The notes under the pieces are model-generated. The model saw only the letters and a list, made by a program, of their open reading frames with translations. It was not told the origin of the DNA and ran no database searches. The translations under genes and the position numbers were made by a program. Of a stretch of 64,000 bases of DNA, positions 34,268-44,695 are shown in pieces. Positions within the stretch are counted from its first letter, which is position 1. Each line of letters begins with the position of its first letter. Source of the DNA: Paraspadella gotoi (taxonomy: Eukaryota; Chaetognatha); the NCBI GenBank assembly GCA_051294375.1, contig CM119267.1:12843081-12907080 (forward strand). Direction: 5' to 3'.

Positions 34268-35077
34268 ATGTCTAAAAATAACAAAAATATTTAAAAATGA
34301 ATTTTACTTTTGTAGACTACTTTTTATGAGCTATCTGAATCTGGTCTTAAAATTAAAATTGTTTAAAAAAAATTTGTTTGCCTTTCCTATCTATTCCTTT
34401 CCTAATCATTAAAAATTTAATTACTAGGGTATAGAGCCGAATAAGAAATTTTTTGTCCAATGAAAGTATACTTAAAAATATAAAAATTTTCGTTTGAGCA
34501 TGTACTCACTCACTGCCATTGAGTGCGGCTACTATACTTTTGAGGATTTTACCGTAACGCCGTGAGCGAGCTAGTGTTTTCTGACTTGCTATTTATTTAT
34601 AGAGATTCGAAGAATGTAAATTTAGTAATATTTATTGTAGTAGACATAACATGAGCGTGAGACGTGAAGCAAGTAAAAGGGAGACAAAGCAAGTCGAAGG
34701 GAGACTATTTCTAAAGATACAAAAAAAAGAACTTATTAAAAATAGTCAACTTTAAGCTTAACCATAAAATTACAAAATATCATTTTAAATGCTTACCGAC
34801 TGTCACGAATCATTGGTAACTTATCCTCTTAGTTTTAGGTAAGCACATCTCTTTTATATCTTTGGTTAAGGTACAATCATAAGGACTTACCAATCAGAGA
34901 GCGACTTTTAAAATACTTGATCAATCAGATACTTCGTAAGCAACAAAAATACGAATTCAATAATAAAAAGGGCATCAAACAACCGAGAGACTATCTCGTA
35001 ACAAATAAAAATTTAACAATACAAATACCGCAACCAAACTAAGAGATTAATTTTAGAATTTAATTTAATTTTCGTAA

Positions 35078-36272
35078 ATGCAGCAGAAAGGTTCAAGAGG
35101 GTCACGACGATCTGGACAAAGCTGGCGAGAACGTCAACGCTCCGGTACCAACGACACCTTTCGTGATCGACCGGATGACCTATTCCCGCGTCTCTACGCT
35201 CTGTATTATGAAAAGAAAGTTTTATCTTCTGAATTATTAAATAATTTTTATGACCGAGACGAAGATTTGACTACTTACAACTTGTACAAGAACTTCAGCT
35301 ATTGATGACTTTGCAATTAAAATTATCGTAAAGGCGTAAACTGAATCATCGTCATTATTCAGCTCAGACAAAACGAGAAAAACGATCCGTTCGCTGATGA
35401 AGAAGGAGAGCTTTACGGTACAAGAAAAAAATCATTATAATTTTAATTTCCTTAAGTCATATAATTTTTTTTTCGAAGACTTTGATTCGATGGATGTCTC
35501 CTTTCAAACGGGTGAGTAACAATTACGATAACAAAATTACTAGCATCATTCCCAAAACTATTGCTCACTTCCTGTAACAGCGAGCAACGATACATTTGCT
35601 GGTACCGTTGCTGTTAGGCTGGACGACGCTTGTGCCATCTCAAAGGCGACGGAGGGGCATCTGTTTAAAACTGCGGTATAAAATAGCTAATAAAATATAA
35701 AACTATGGTAGACTAAAATCCACCAACCGTTAATCCGCGGCCATTGGTGCAGGAGGCAAGTCATTCGCTTCCCAACCGAAAGGTCAGGGGTTGTTGTCCG
35801 GTGGTCGCAAAGCAGTTAAGAGGGACGGGGAGCTAAAAGTCTAAAACCCGCCTGTATCAAGGTGTTAAAGCCTGATCCGAAGCTCAGGGACTGCATATAT
35901 TGAACGGTTCCATCAATAACAATTATTTATGTCTCTTGAAAACACGATTGAAAAAAAATAATTGTTTGATAATCCCACTTTGTGTTCACTTTATGAAGCT
36001 TATCCCTTTTATTTAGATGGATAAACAAACGCAGCAGGAAGAAGAAAATCGCTTAAAGAAACGCTTCATGTGTGGTATAAAAAAAGAACTTTTTATTGGA
36101 CTTCTCGTTTTTGTCATAGTCTTTGGCCTACTAACCCTAATTATTATGGTAGTTTTATTTTCTTAAAAATATTGAAAACTTCCCGATTTTTTCTTAGTCT
36201 CGAGGTTATGAAAGTCCGGAAGTTCTTTGCGAGTTTGATCTGGAACCTGAGCAGTACGCTCAACCAATTTGA
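35078..36272 (+). CDS. Small single-pass membrane protein, spliced, unrecognised
   Basis: Six exons: 35078-35283, 35368-35417, 35479-35511, 35581-35675, 36017-36148 and 36198-36272. All have GT-AG introns (84, 61, 69, 341 and 49 bases) with matching phases, giving 196 residues. The first part is Ser/Arg/Gly-rich, the middle acidic (N-D-P-F-A-D-E-E-G-E-L-Y, about 74-85). Residues 152-172 form one hydrophobic helix after a Lys/Arg cluster, and a 24-residue acidic tail ends in P-I. With no signal peptide and basic residues before the helix, a type II or near tail-anchored protein facing the cytoplasm is likely. Intron 4 carries a reversed SINE. Exon GC is well above the flanks. I recognise no family. 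A first exon upstream at 32591 is an alternative start. Confidence 0.7.
35704..35939 (-). repeat. SINE family A, reversed, in intron 4 of the small membrane-protein gene
   Basis: Runs from TATGGTAGACTAAAATCCACC to ATGTCTCTTGA, the complement of the family unit, with a few deletions in the 'gcgcttaacccgcc' part. Confidence 0.88.
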
Positions 36273-36577
36273 TAATTTTTTTTCCCTTTTTTCATCATTA
36301 GTGTTTTAAGTTTAATGCTGCTATTAAATAACGGTTTAAATGTTTGAAAGGAACCCCCTCCTCGACCTAGCGGAGAGGGAGAAGACGTTGGGAGAGAAAC
36401 TGGACTGAAAACCGGGACCGCTGGCGCCGTAAAGTTTATAAGTTTCTTATCCACTTGGAGTCTTGATGTTAATGGGTACCTTAATAATATAATCAAAGCA
36501 TATAGATATACAATCAAATTGAATCAATAATAATAATAAACAATAATACTACTAACAATCAATAAAAATAACAGAAC

Positions 36578-36602
36578 NNNNNNNNNNNNNNNNNNNNNNN
36601 NN
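36578..36602. other. Assembly gap (N run)
   Basis: A run of Ns just left of the 2-kb tandem units. Confidence 0.99.
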
Positions 36603-36740
36603 ACAAGTGATCGCAGAAGAAACACGGAGTAATTATATAAAAGCACAGAAGCTGTCCAAACGTCTATTTAGTCTGAAGAGTCTGACCCAAATGAGCCGAA
36701 AGTCAATATCTCTCTTAATTAATCTCTCTTAAATGGGAGA

Positions 36741-39700
36741 CAAAAAGAGCATCTGGGTTACGGTCGTCTGGACTTTACATGTTCAGTTTGGGGTATACTC
36801 ATTAAGAAAAAGGGTCATTCAATTCAACTTCAAAATAAGCCAAAATGGAGTACAAATTCAGAAAGCTGAGCTCCTGGCGATTCCGAAAATGTATTCACTT
36901 TAAACATTTGATGCATTCTACCCCATTTTATATCGGTTTTAATTATAATATAAAATAAAAGAAACCTATCTGAAGAGTTGCAGGTTAAACGAAAAGGCCA
37001 ATCCATGTGATATTTTTTATGAATTTTTTATTACTGAATTAGAAAAATGTAATAGACATTTTTAAATTTCAACTTGTATCCTTGAAAATGAAACATTTTT
37101 AAACTTTAACCCTGAATTCTTTCTAACTGGAACGCATTTATCAAAATGTCTCTCTATTACATTTTTACAAATGTTTTTAAGATTGCTAATCAAATTTTTA
37201 ATTCAATAATATTGCAGTCATCTAGGCTGCAACTCTTCAAATTCAGTGTAGATTCATTGTAGCTCGAATTTCTTTACTATCTATTTAACTGAAGATTTTG
37301 TTCATGACTGGAAAACCAACAGAGTAACGAGATTAATTGTTTAATTCTCCCCTTCTAAACTAACCCATACCGTGTTTTTAACTTCTTACCTAGAATTTTT
37401 TAACAAACAGATTGAAAAAAAAATCTTTAAAAAATGTGCTTACCCATTTAACTTAACAATTTTGTTATTTACCAATTTCAAAAAAAATATTTAAAACACA
37501 ATGTTGACATATAAATAAAAACTTTTTTGGTGATTACTGGTGATTACGATGTATTTCTCGATGTATTAGCTCTAATACATCAATGATTACGTATTGTTAT
37601 GCTGAATGACCTTTCCTCTTAAGGCGGAACAAAGTAAAAACTAAGGGTTTTGTATTATAAATAACGTTAGATTGACGAGATTTAAAAAAATTAAGATTTT
37701 ATATATAGTTAATAACATAGAAGCATTTAAAGTTTATCATATTACTATAAATCAAAATTTTTTTTTTTCAAAATCAGGATTCGGGTAGAAAAAATTAATA
37801 AAAAAATATTATTACAAAATTTTTAAATTTTTTATTTATTGCTTAAATTAACAAAAACTATAAAAATTATAGTACGACGATGATGATGATAATTTTAAAA
37901 CATATCATATCATCGAAATATTGAAATACGCATTATACTTTGCATAAACAACTTTTTATGGGCTATCTGAATCCGTTTTTAAAAATAAATTTTTTACAAA
38001 ATTTATTTTCATTGCCTATGCATTGATAAATATTTAAATGCTTTAATGTTATACTGTGCTTCACTAGTTAAAAAGTGATAGGAAATATTGATTAAATATA
38101 TAATAAACAAATTAATTTTATATTACAGAACTCTTAATGATAAAAAGTGATCAATTTTAGCCCGCCTTAATATTCATACACGTTCTTATATTCAGAGTGA
38201 TACTGTATGAGTGACTACTGAATAATCTAATTTAACGTTAGTCTCTTACGTCCGGTTGACATTTAGGAAATTGGTACAACCAATATAAAAATTATCCATT
38301 CATTTAATCATTCATTCATTTATCATTCATTTATTCTACAGTAGCCATAGCCGATGAAATTTAAATGCTAATGTATACAGCGTTAAAATAATCTATCATG
38401 ACCATAGATTATGGTATTAAAATTTTTTTTTGTCAAAAATGCTTTCTTCTGAGGTACTCGCCTAATTAAATATATAATATTACTATATTGAGCAAAAAAT
38501 ATTTTTTTTAAATCTTAAAATTTTTTGATGGATTCTGATAGAGCATAAAAAGTTAAACAAGAAATATAATTACAGCTTTTAAAAATTCTTACGTTTTCTA
38601 AGTGAAAATATAAAAAAACTGATAAAATCATCGAAAGATGATGATGATGATGATTTTTTATAGTTTTTCTTATTTTTGACACACTTATCGTAAAAATATT
38701 TAAAAAAGAATCATACTTTGTGTAGACACAAAAAGAGCATCTGGGTTACGGTCGTCTGGACTTTACATGTTCAGTTTGGGGTATACTCATTAAGAAAAAG
38801 GGTCATTCAATTCAACTTCAAAATAAGCCNNNNNNNNNNNNNNNNNNNNNNNNNATAAGCCAAAATGGAGTACAAATTCAGAAAGCTGAGCTCCTGGCGA
38901 TTCCGAAAATGTATTCACTTTAAACATTTGATGCATTCTACCCCATTTTATATCGGTTTTAATTATAATATAAAATAAAAGAAACCTATCTGAAGAGTTG
39001 CAGGTTAAACGAAAAGGCCAATCCATGTGATATTTTTTATGAATTTTTTATTACTGAATTAGAAAAATGTAATAGACATTTTTAAATTTCAACTTGTATC
39101 CTTGAAAATGAAACATTTTTAAACTTTAACCCTGAATTCTTTCTAACTGGAACGCATTTATCAAAATGTCTCTCTATTACATTTTTACAAATGTTTTTAA
39201 GATTGCTAATCAAATTTTTAATTCAATAATATTGCAGTCATCTAGGCTGCAACTCTTCAAATTCAGTGTAGATTCATTGTAGCTCGAATTTCTTTACTAT
39301 CTATTTAACTGAAGATTTTGTTCATGACTGGAAAACCAACAGAGTAACGAGATTAATTGTTTAATTCTCCCCTTCTAAACTAACCCATACCGTGTTTTAA
39401 CTTCTTACCTAGAATTTTTTAACAAACAGATTGAAAAAAAAATCTTTAAAAAATGTGCTTACCCATTTAACTTAACAATTTTGTTATTTACCAATTTCAA
39501 AAAAAATTTTAAAACACAATGTTGACATATAAATAAAAACTTTTTTGGTGATTACTGGTGATTACGATGTATTTCTCGATGTATTAGCTCTAATACATCA
39601 ATGATTACGTATTGTTATGCTGAATGACCTTTCCTCTTAAGGCGGAACAAAGTAAAAACTAAGGGTTTTGTATTATAAATAACGTTAGATTACGAGATTT

Positions 39701-42417
39701 AAAAAAATTAAGATTTTATATATAGTTAATAACATAGAAGCATTTAAAGTTTATCATATTACTATAAATCAAAATTTTTTTTTTTCAAAATCAGGATTCG
39801 GGTAGAAAAAATTAATAAAAAATATTATTACAAAATTTTTAAATTTTTTATTTTATTGCTTAAATTAACAAAAACTATAAAAATTATAGTACGACGATGA
39901 TGATGATAATTTTAAAACATATCATATCATCGAAATATTGAAATACGCATTATACTTTGCATAAACAACTTTTTATGGGCTATCTGAATCCGTTTTTTAA
40001 AAATAAATTTTTTACAAAATTTATTTTCATTGCCTATGCATTGATAAATATTTAAATGCTTTAATGTTATACTGTGCTTCACTAGTTAAAAAGTGATAGG
40101 AAATATTGATTAAATATATAATAAACAAATTAATTTTATATTACAGAACTCTTAATGATAAAAAGTGATCAATTTTAGCCCGCCTTAATATTCATACACG
40201 TTCTTATATTCAGAGTGATACTGTATGAGTGACTACTGAATAATCTAATTTAACGTTAGTCTCTTACGTCCGGTTGACATTTAGGAAATTGGTACAACCA
40301 ATATAAAAATTATCCATTCATTTAATCATTCATTCATTTATCATTCATTTATTCTACAGTAGCCATAGCCGATGAAATTTAAATGCTAATGTATACAGCG
40401 TTAAAATAATCTATCATGACCATAGATTATGGTATTAAAATTTTTTTTTGTCAAAAATGCTTTCTTCTGAGGGTACTCGCCTAATTAAATATATAATATT
40501 ACTATATGAGCAAAAAATATTTTTTTTAAATCTTAAATTTTTGATGGATTCTGATAGAGCATAAAAAGTTAAACAAGAAATATAATTACAGCTTTTAAAA
40601 ATTCTTACGTTTTCTAAGTGAAAATATAAAAAAACTGATAAAATCATCGAAAGATGATGATGATGATGATTTTTTATAGTTTTTCTTATTTTTGACACAC
40701 TTATCGTAAAAATATTTAAAAAAGAATCATACTTTGTGTAGACAAAATGTTTTTAAGATTGCTAATCAAATTTTTAATTCAATAATATTGCAGTCATCTA
40801 GGCTGCAACTCTTCAAATTCAGTGTAGATTCATTGTNNNNNNNNNNNNNNNNNNNNNNNNNNNNNNNNNNNNNNNNNNNNNNNNNNNNNNNNNNNNNNNN
40901 NNNNNNNNNNNNNNNNNNNNNNNNNNNNNNNNNNNNNNNNNNNNNNNNNNNNNNNNNNNNNNNNNNNNNNNNNNNACTGAAGATTTTGTTCATGACTGGA
41001 AAACCAACAGAGTAACGAGATTAATTGTTTAATTCTCCCCTTCTAAACTAACCCATACCGTGTTTTAACTTCTTACCTAGAATTTTTTAACAAACAGATT
41101 GAAAAAAAATCTTTAAAAAATGTGCTTACCCATTTAACTTAACAATTTTGTTATTTACCAATTTAAAAAAAAATATTAAAACACAATGTTGACATATAAA
41201 TAAAAACTTTTTTGGTGATTACTGGTGATTACGATGTATTTCTCGATGTATTAGCTCTAATACATCAATGGGATTACGTATTGTTATGCTGAATGACCTT
41301 TCCTCTTAAGGCGGAACAAAGTAAAAACTAAGGGTTTTGTATTATAAATAACGTTAGATGACGAGATTTTAAAAAAATTAAGATTTTATATATAGTTAAT
41401 AACATAGAAGCATTTAAAGTTTATCATATTACTATAAATCAAAATTTTTTTTTTTCAAAATCAGGATTCGGGTAGAAAAAATTAATAAAAAAATATTATT
41501 ACAAAATTTTTAAATTTTTTTATTTTATTGCTTAAAATTAACAAAAACTATAAAAATTATAGTACGACGATGATGATGATAATTTTAAAAACATATCATA
41601 TCATCGAAATATTGAAATACGCATTATACTTTGCATAAACAACTTTTTATGGGCTATCTGAATCCGTTTTTAAAAAATAAATTTTTTACAAAATTTATTT
41701 TCATTGCCTATGCATTGATAAATATTTAAATGCTTTAATGTTATACTGTGCTTCACTAGTTAAAAAAGTGATAGGAAATATTGATTAAATATATAATAAA
41801 CAAATTAATTTTATATTACAGAACTCTTAATGATAAAAAGTGATCAATTTTAGCCCGCCTTAATATTCATACACGTTCTTATATTCAGAGTGATACTGTA
41901 TGAGTGACTACTGAATAATCTAATTTAACGTTAGTCTCTTACGTCCGGTTGACATTTAGGAAATTGGTACAACCAATATAAAAATTATCCATTCATTTAA
42001 TCATTCATTCATTTATCATTCATTTATTCTACAGTAGCCATAGCCGATGAAATTTAAATGCTAATGTATACAGCGTTAAATAATCTATCATGACCATAGA
42101 TTATGGTATTAAAATTTTTTTTGTAAAAATGCTTTCTTCTGAGGGTACTCGCCTAATTAAATATATAATATTACTATATTGAGCAAAAAATATTTTTTTT
42201 AAATCTTAAAATTTTTTGATGGATTCTGATAGAGCATAAAAAGTTAAACAAAAATATAATTACAGCTTTTAAAAATTCTTACGTTTTCTAAGTGAAAATA
42301 TAAAAAAACTGATAAAATCATCGAAAGATGATGATGATGATGATTTTTTATAGTTTTTCTTATTTTTGACACACTTATCGTAAAAATATTTAAAAAAGAA
42401 TCATACTTTGTGTAGAC
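36741..42417 (+). repeat. 2-kb unit in nearly three tandem copies
   Basis: Unit 1 is 36741-38728, unit 2 38729-40741, and unit 3 about 40742-42417, which lacks its first roughly 430 bases. Copies differ only by single-base homopolymer changes and an occasional small indel. Gaps of N lie in unit 2 (38830-38854) and unit 3 (40838-40975); at the first, 'aataagcc' is repeated on both sides. No reading frame of note is present, so this is non-coding AT-rich DNA. Near-identity of copies together with the gaps suggests either very recent duplication or assembly of one locus several times. Confidence 0.9.
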
Positions 42418-42639
42418 AACTTTTTATGAGCTATCTGAATCTGGTCTTAAAATTTAAAAATTCAAAAAAAAATTTTTGGCCTTTCCTATCTATAAATAAA
42501 TATTACAAAATTAATTACTAGGGTATAGAGCCATATTAAAAATTTTTGGTCCATTGAAAGTATTCTTAAAAATGTCTAAATATTCGTTTGAGCATGTACT
42601 CACTCAAAATTTTTTGACTCACCCCATTGAGTGCGGCTA

Positions 42640-42946
42640 CCCCTATCTACAGCGCTCTTTTGTTTTATTTGAGGTCTGGAGGATGTTATTGTCTTGAACG
42701 CCTCTAGCGACACAGCAAAGAATCTGTTTTTTCATATCATTGACTCCACGGATAAAAATTTTCATGTTCTCGTTTTTCGTCAAAGAACCTTTCAAACGAC
42801 GTCAAAGACCCCTTTATTGGTAATTGGTAAAAGAGCGTAAGTTTGTGATCGCATACATGTATTGCAACGTGTATTGCGACAGGTATTGTAACTAACAATT
42901 ACAAGATACTTTCTCCCGCGCTACCCTTCATTCGCTCATACCTCCC
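42640..42946 (+). promoter_or_regulatory. Upstream region of the zinc-finger gene
   Basis: Non-repetitive, moderately GC-rich DNA between the end of the dispersed repeat and the open frame. No clear TATA box is seen. It probably holds the promoter, by position only. Confidence 0.25.
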
Positions 42947-42979
42947 GTGCCATTTCCTCTTTTGCGTGCAGATGCTCGA

Positions 42980-44527
42980 ATGGAGCCTCTACCGAGCTCG
43001 GCGAACGGGACGGCGTCCGCCGATGCCATCAATAAACTTCTCGCCGTCAAATTTGGCCACGAGCCCATCGCCGGCGCCTTCCCCGTCAAACCCCCTTTCG
43101 CCAGCGCCAAACGAAGAGAATTCCGCTCCTTTCAGTCGCGTTATAACAAACTTTACGACAGCTGTACGAAAAACTCGCCCGCCCAGCAGTCCTTCTCTGG
43201 TTATTGCGGTAAATCTTCATTTTCGAGCTTTTCCACTCGACCACAAACTCAGGCAACTCCTTTCGCTACTCCGAATCAACCGGTGAAACCTTTGTCGAAC
43301 TCTGTCGCCGAAGCGCATCCCAATTCTCCACGAAAATCTTACAAATCCCCTGAAAAGAAATCGGTTCGTCGTAAAAAGGACTCTTCTCCTCGACGCTTTC
43401 CTACGTCGACGCCGGACCGGACCAAGCGATGGCGAATCGGCCCCGACCATTCTGACCCATTCTTGACCGATGATGTCGACAGTCCCGACGTTGAAACGCC
43501 CCTCGTGCCCGTTCGGAAGGCGACCCACAGCAGACCGCCAAAGAACAAACGCCCTTCTGTTATCGACAGTTTGGGACCGTCGTCCTCGTTAAAATTGCTC
43601 AATCGGATTCTCGAGAAAGGTGCCTCTGTTGAACGGCGGACCTCAAAGACGCTGGACAGCGAGAGAGCCATCTCGTCACACAAGTCTACCGCCTTGCCCA
43701 TCTCTCGCGAAGATGAACCGTTGGGTTTTTCCACGGCACTCTCCTCCAAGCCTTCGTCCGTCGTACTTGATCTCCGTATCGAGTCTTCGATTCCTCGGAG
43801 CTACTCGCGCAAGAAAGAAAAAACGCAAGGAGCTTTAATCAAGAAATCGCCTTTAGGCGATCACGAGAAATTGTCCGTCGCCGATTCGCGTCAAGCTGTT
43901 GATGAGGTTCGGTCTTACCGACGCCCCTTTCAAAACCATGTTGGAGACACAAGCTCTGCGTCTAACGACATTGATCTCGCCTTGCAAGATCGCCCGGTTT
44001 CGACGGTTTCGACGAACGTTTCCACGATCACCGTTTCCTCTATCGGAGAAAGAGACTCGTACTCTACGCAGGATCTTACTTCAATTATCGACGTCCCTGT
44101 CGTTACTCTCGACGACGATCTTTTCTCTTCGACAAGCGATGTTCTCATTTCTTCCGAAGTCGCTGGTTCGAGAAGCGATGGCACTACCGTTATCGGCGAC
44201 GCTTCTCCCCCTCTTCCTTTCGCCGTTGAAGCTCTCGATTCGTCCGCGTTCGCGGGTTTCGCGGCCGGCGATAACTCCGTCTCCGAGTGCACGGACAAGC
44301 TTTTCGCAAATTTCGTATTTTCCGATCGAGCTGATTGTCCGATATGTTTGTCTAACGGAATTGTCTCTAAACTTTTTTTTAGTTGCTTGAGTTTCAAAGA
44401 GGGAGTTTGGCTCTGCCGACGCGAGAACTGTTATTTTCCATTGGGATTGCCCCTTCATCGAATCACGGCCAAGACGGACGCACTGCCGACCGCCTCTGCA
44501 GCCGAAAAAAATCTTAATATATTCTAA
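42980..44527 (+). CDS. Intronless protein with C-terminal USPL1-type C4 zinc finger
   Basis: The open frame starts at 42947. The second ATG at 42980 follows TTTTGCGTGCAG, so the upstream 11 codons may be leader or an acceptor, and I prefer 42980 (515 residues). Most of the protein is Ser/Pro/Arg-rich and probably disordered, with basic patches (S-P-R-K-S-Y-K-S-P-E-K-K) and an acidic Ser/Thr-rich second half. Near the end (numbered from 42947) C464-P-I-C467, 22 residues, then L-C490, four residues, C495 and Y-F-P-L-G form a four-cysteine finger. The spacing equals, as I recall it, the N-terminal finger of the SUMO peptidase USPL1. No USPL1 catalytic domain is present. A nuclear role is likely but unproven. 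GC-rich coding, with DCAF17 starting 168 bases downstream. Confidence 0.78.
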   Translation: MEPLPSSANGTASADAINKLLAVKFGHEPIAGAFPVKPPFASAKRREFRSFQSRYNKLYDSCTKNSPAQQSFSGYCGKSSFSSFSTRPQTQATPFATPNQPVKPLSNSVAEAHPNSPRKSYKSPEKKSVRRKKDSSPRRFPTSTPDRTKRWRIGPDHSDPFLTDDVDSPDVETPLVPVRKATHSRPPKNKRPSVIDSLGPSSSLKLLNRILEKGASVERRTSKTLDSERAISSHKSTALPISREDEPLGFSTALSSKPSSVVLDLRIESSIPRSYSRKKEKTQGALIKKSPLGDHEKLSVADSRQAVDEVRSYRRPFQNHVGDTSSASNDIDLALQDRPVSTVSTNVSTITVSSIGERDSYSTQDLTSIIDVPVVTLDDDLFSSTSDVLISSEVAGSRSDGTTVIGDASPPLPFAVEALDSSAFAGFAAGDNSVSECTDKLFANFVFSDRADCPICLSNGIVSKLFFSCLSFKEGVWLCRRENCYFPLGLPLHRITAKTDALPTASAAEKNLNIF

Positions 44528-44695
44528 ACTTTCATCCGAACTGAGTATAAGATATCTGAATAATTATACGTTATTTTTATTAATTAACATTTTATTAAAA
44601 TTTAACGCTGTTGTTACTTCCTTTTTTTTAAAGTTGTAGTCTGAAAACATGTCGGAAGCTAGTAAACTAAGTCTTACACTGTCTCGCTTGAGATA

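Larger units (their letters stand above)
33290..34600 (+). repeat. Dispersed AT-rich repeat, also the source of the 36.7-42.4 kb tandem units
   Basis: The segment with 'agccatagccatagac', 'gctaatatatacagc' and 'gatgatgatgacgattttt' matches the units at 38340-38740, 40370-40740 and 42035-42420. The end 'gagtgcggctac' matches 42630. A reversed relative is at 63600-64000. SINE family A copies are nested in it at 33513-33706 and 34029-34267. Confidence 0.75.

Noticed and set aside
40734-41015. Open frames of about 75-93 codons spanning an N gap
   Set aside because: Most of the frame is unknown bases and the flanks are non-coding repeat.
43217-44458. Several antisense frames of 100-155 codons opposite the zinc-finger gene
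   Set aside because: Shadow frames of a GC-rich coding exon; the sense frame is longer and carries the finger.
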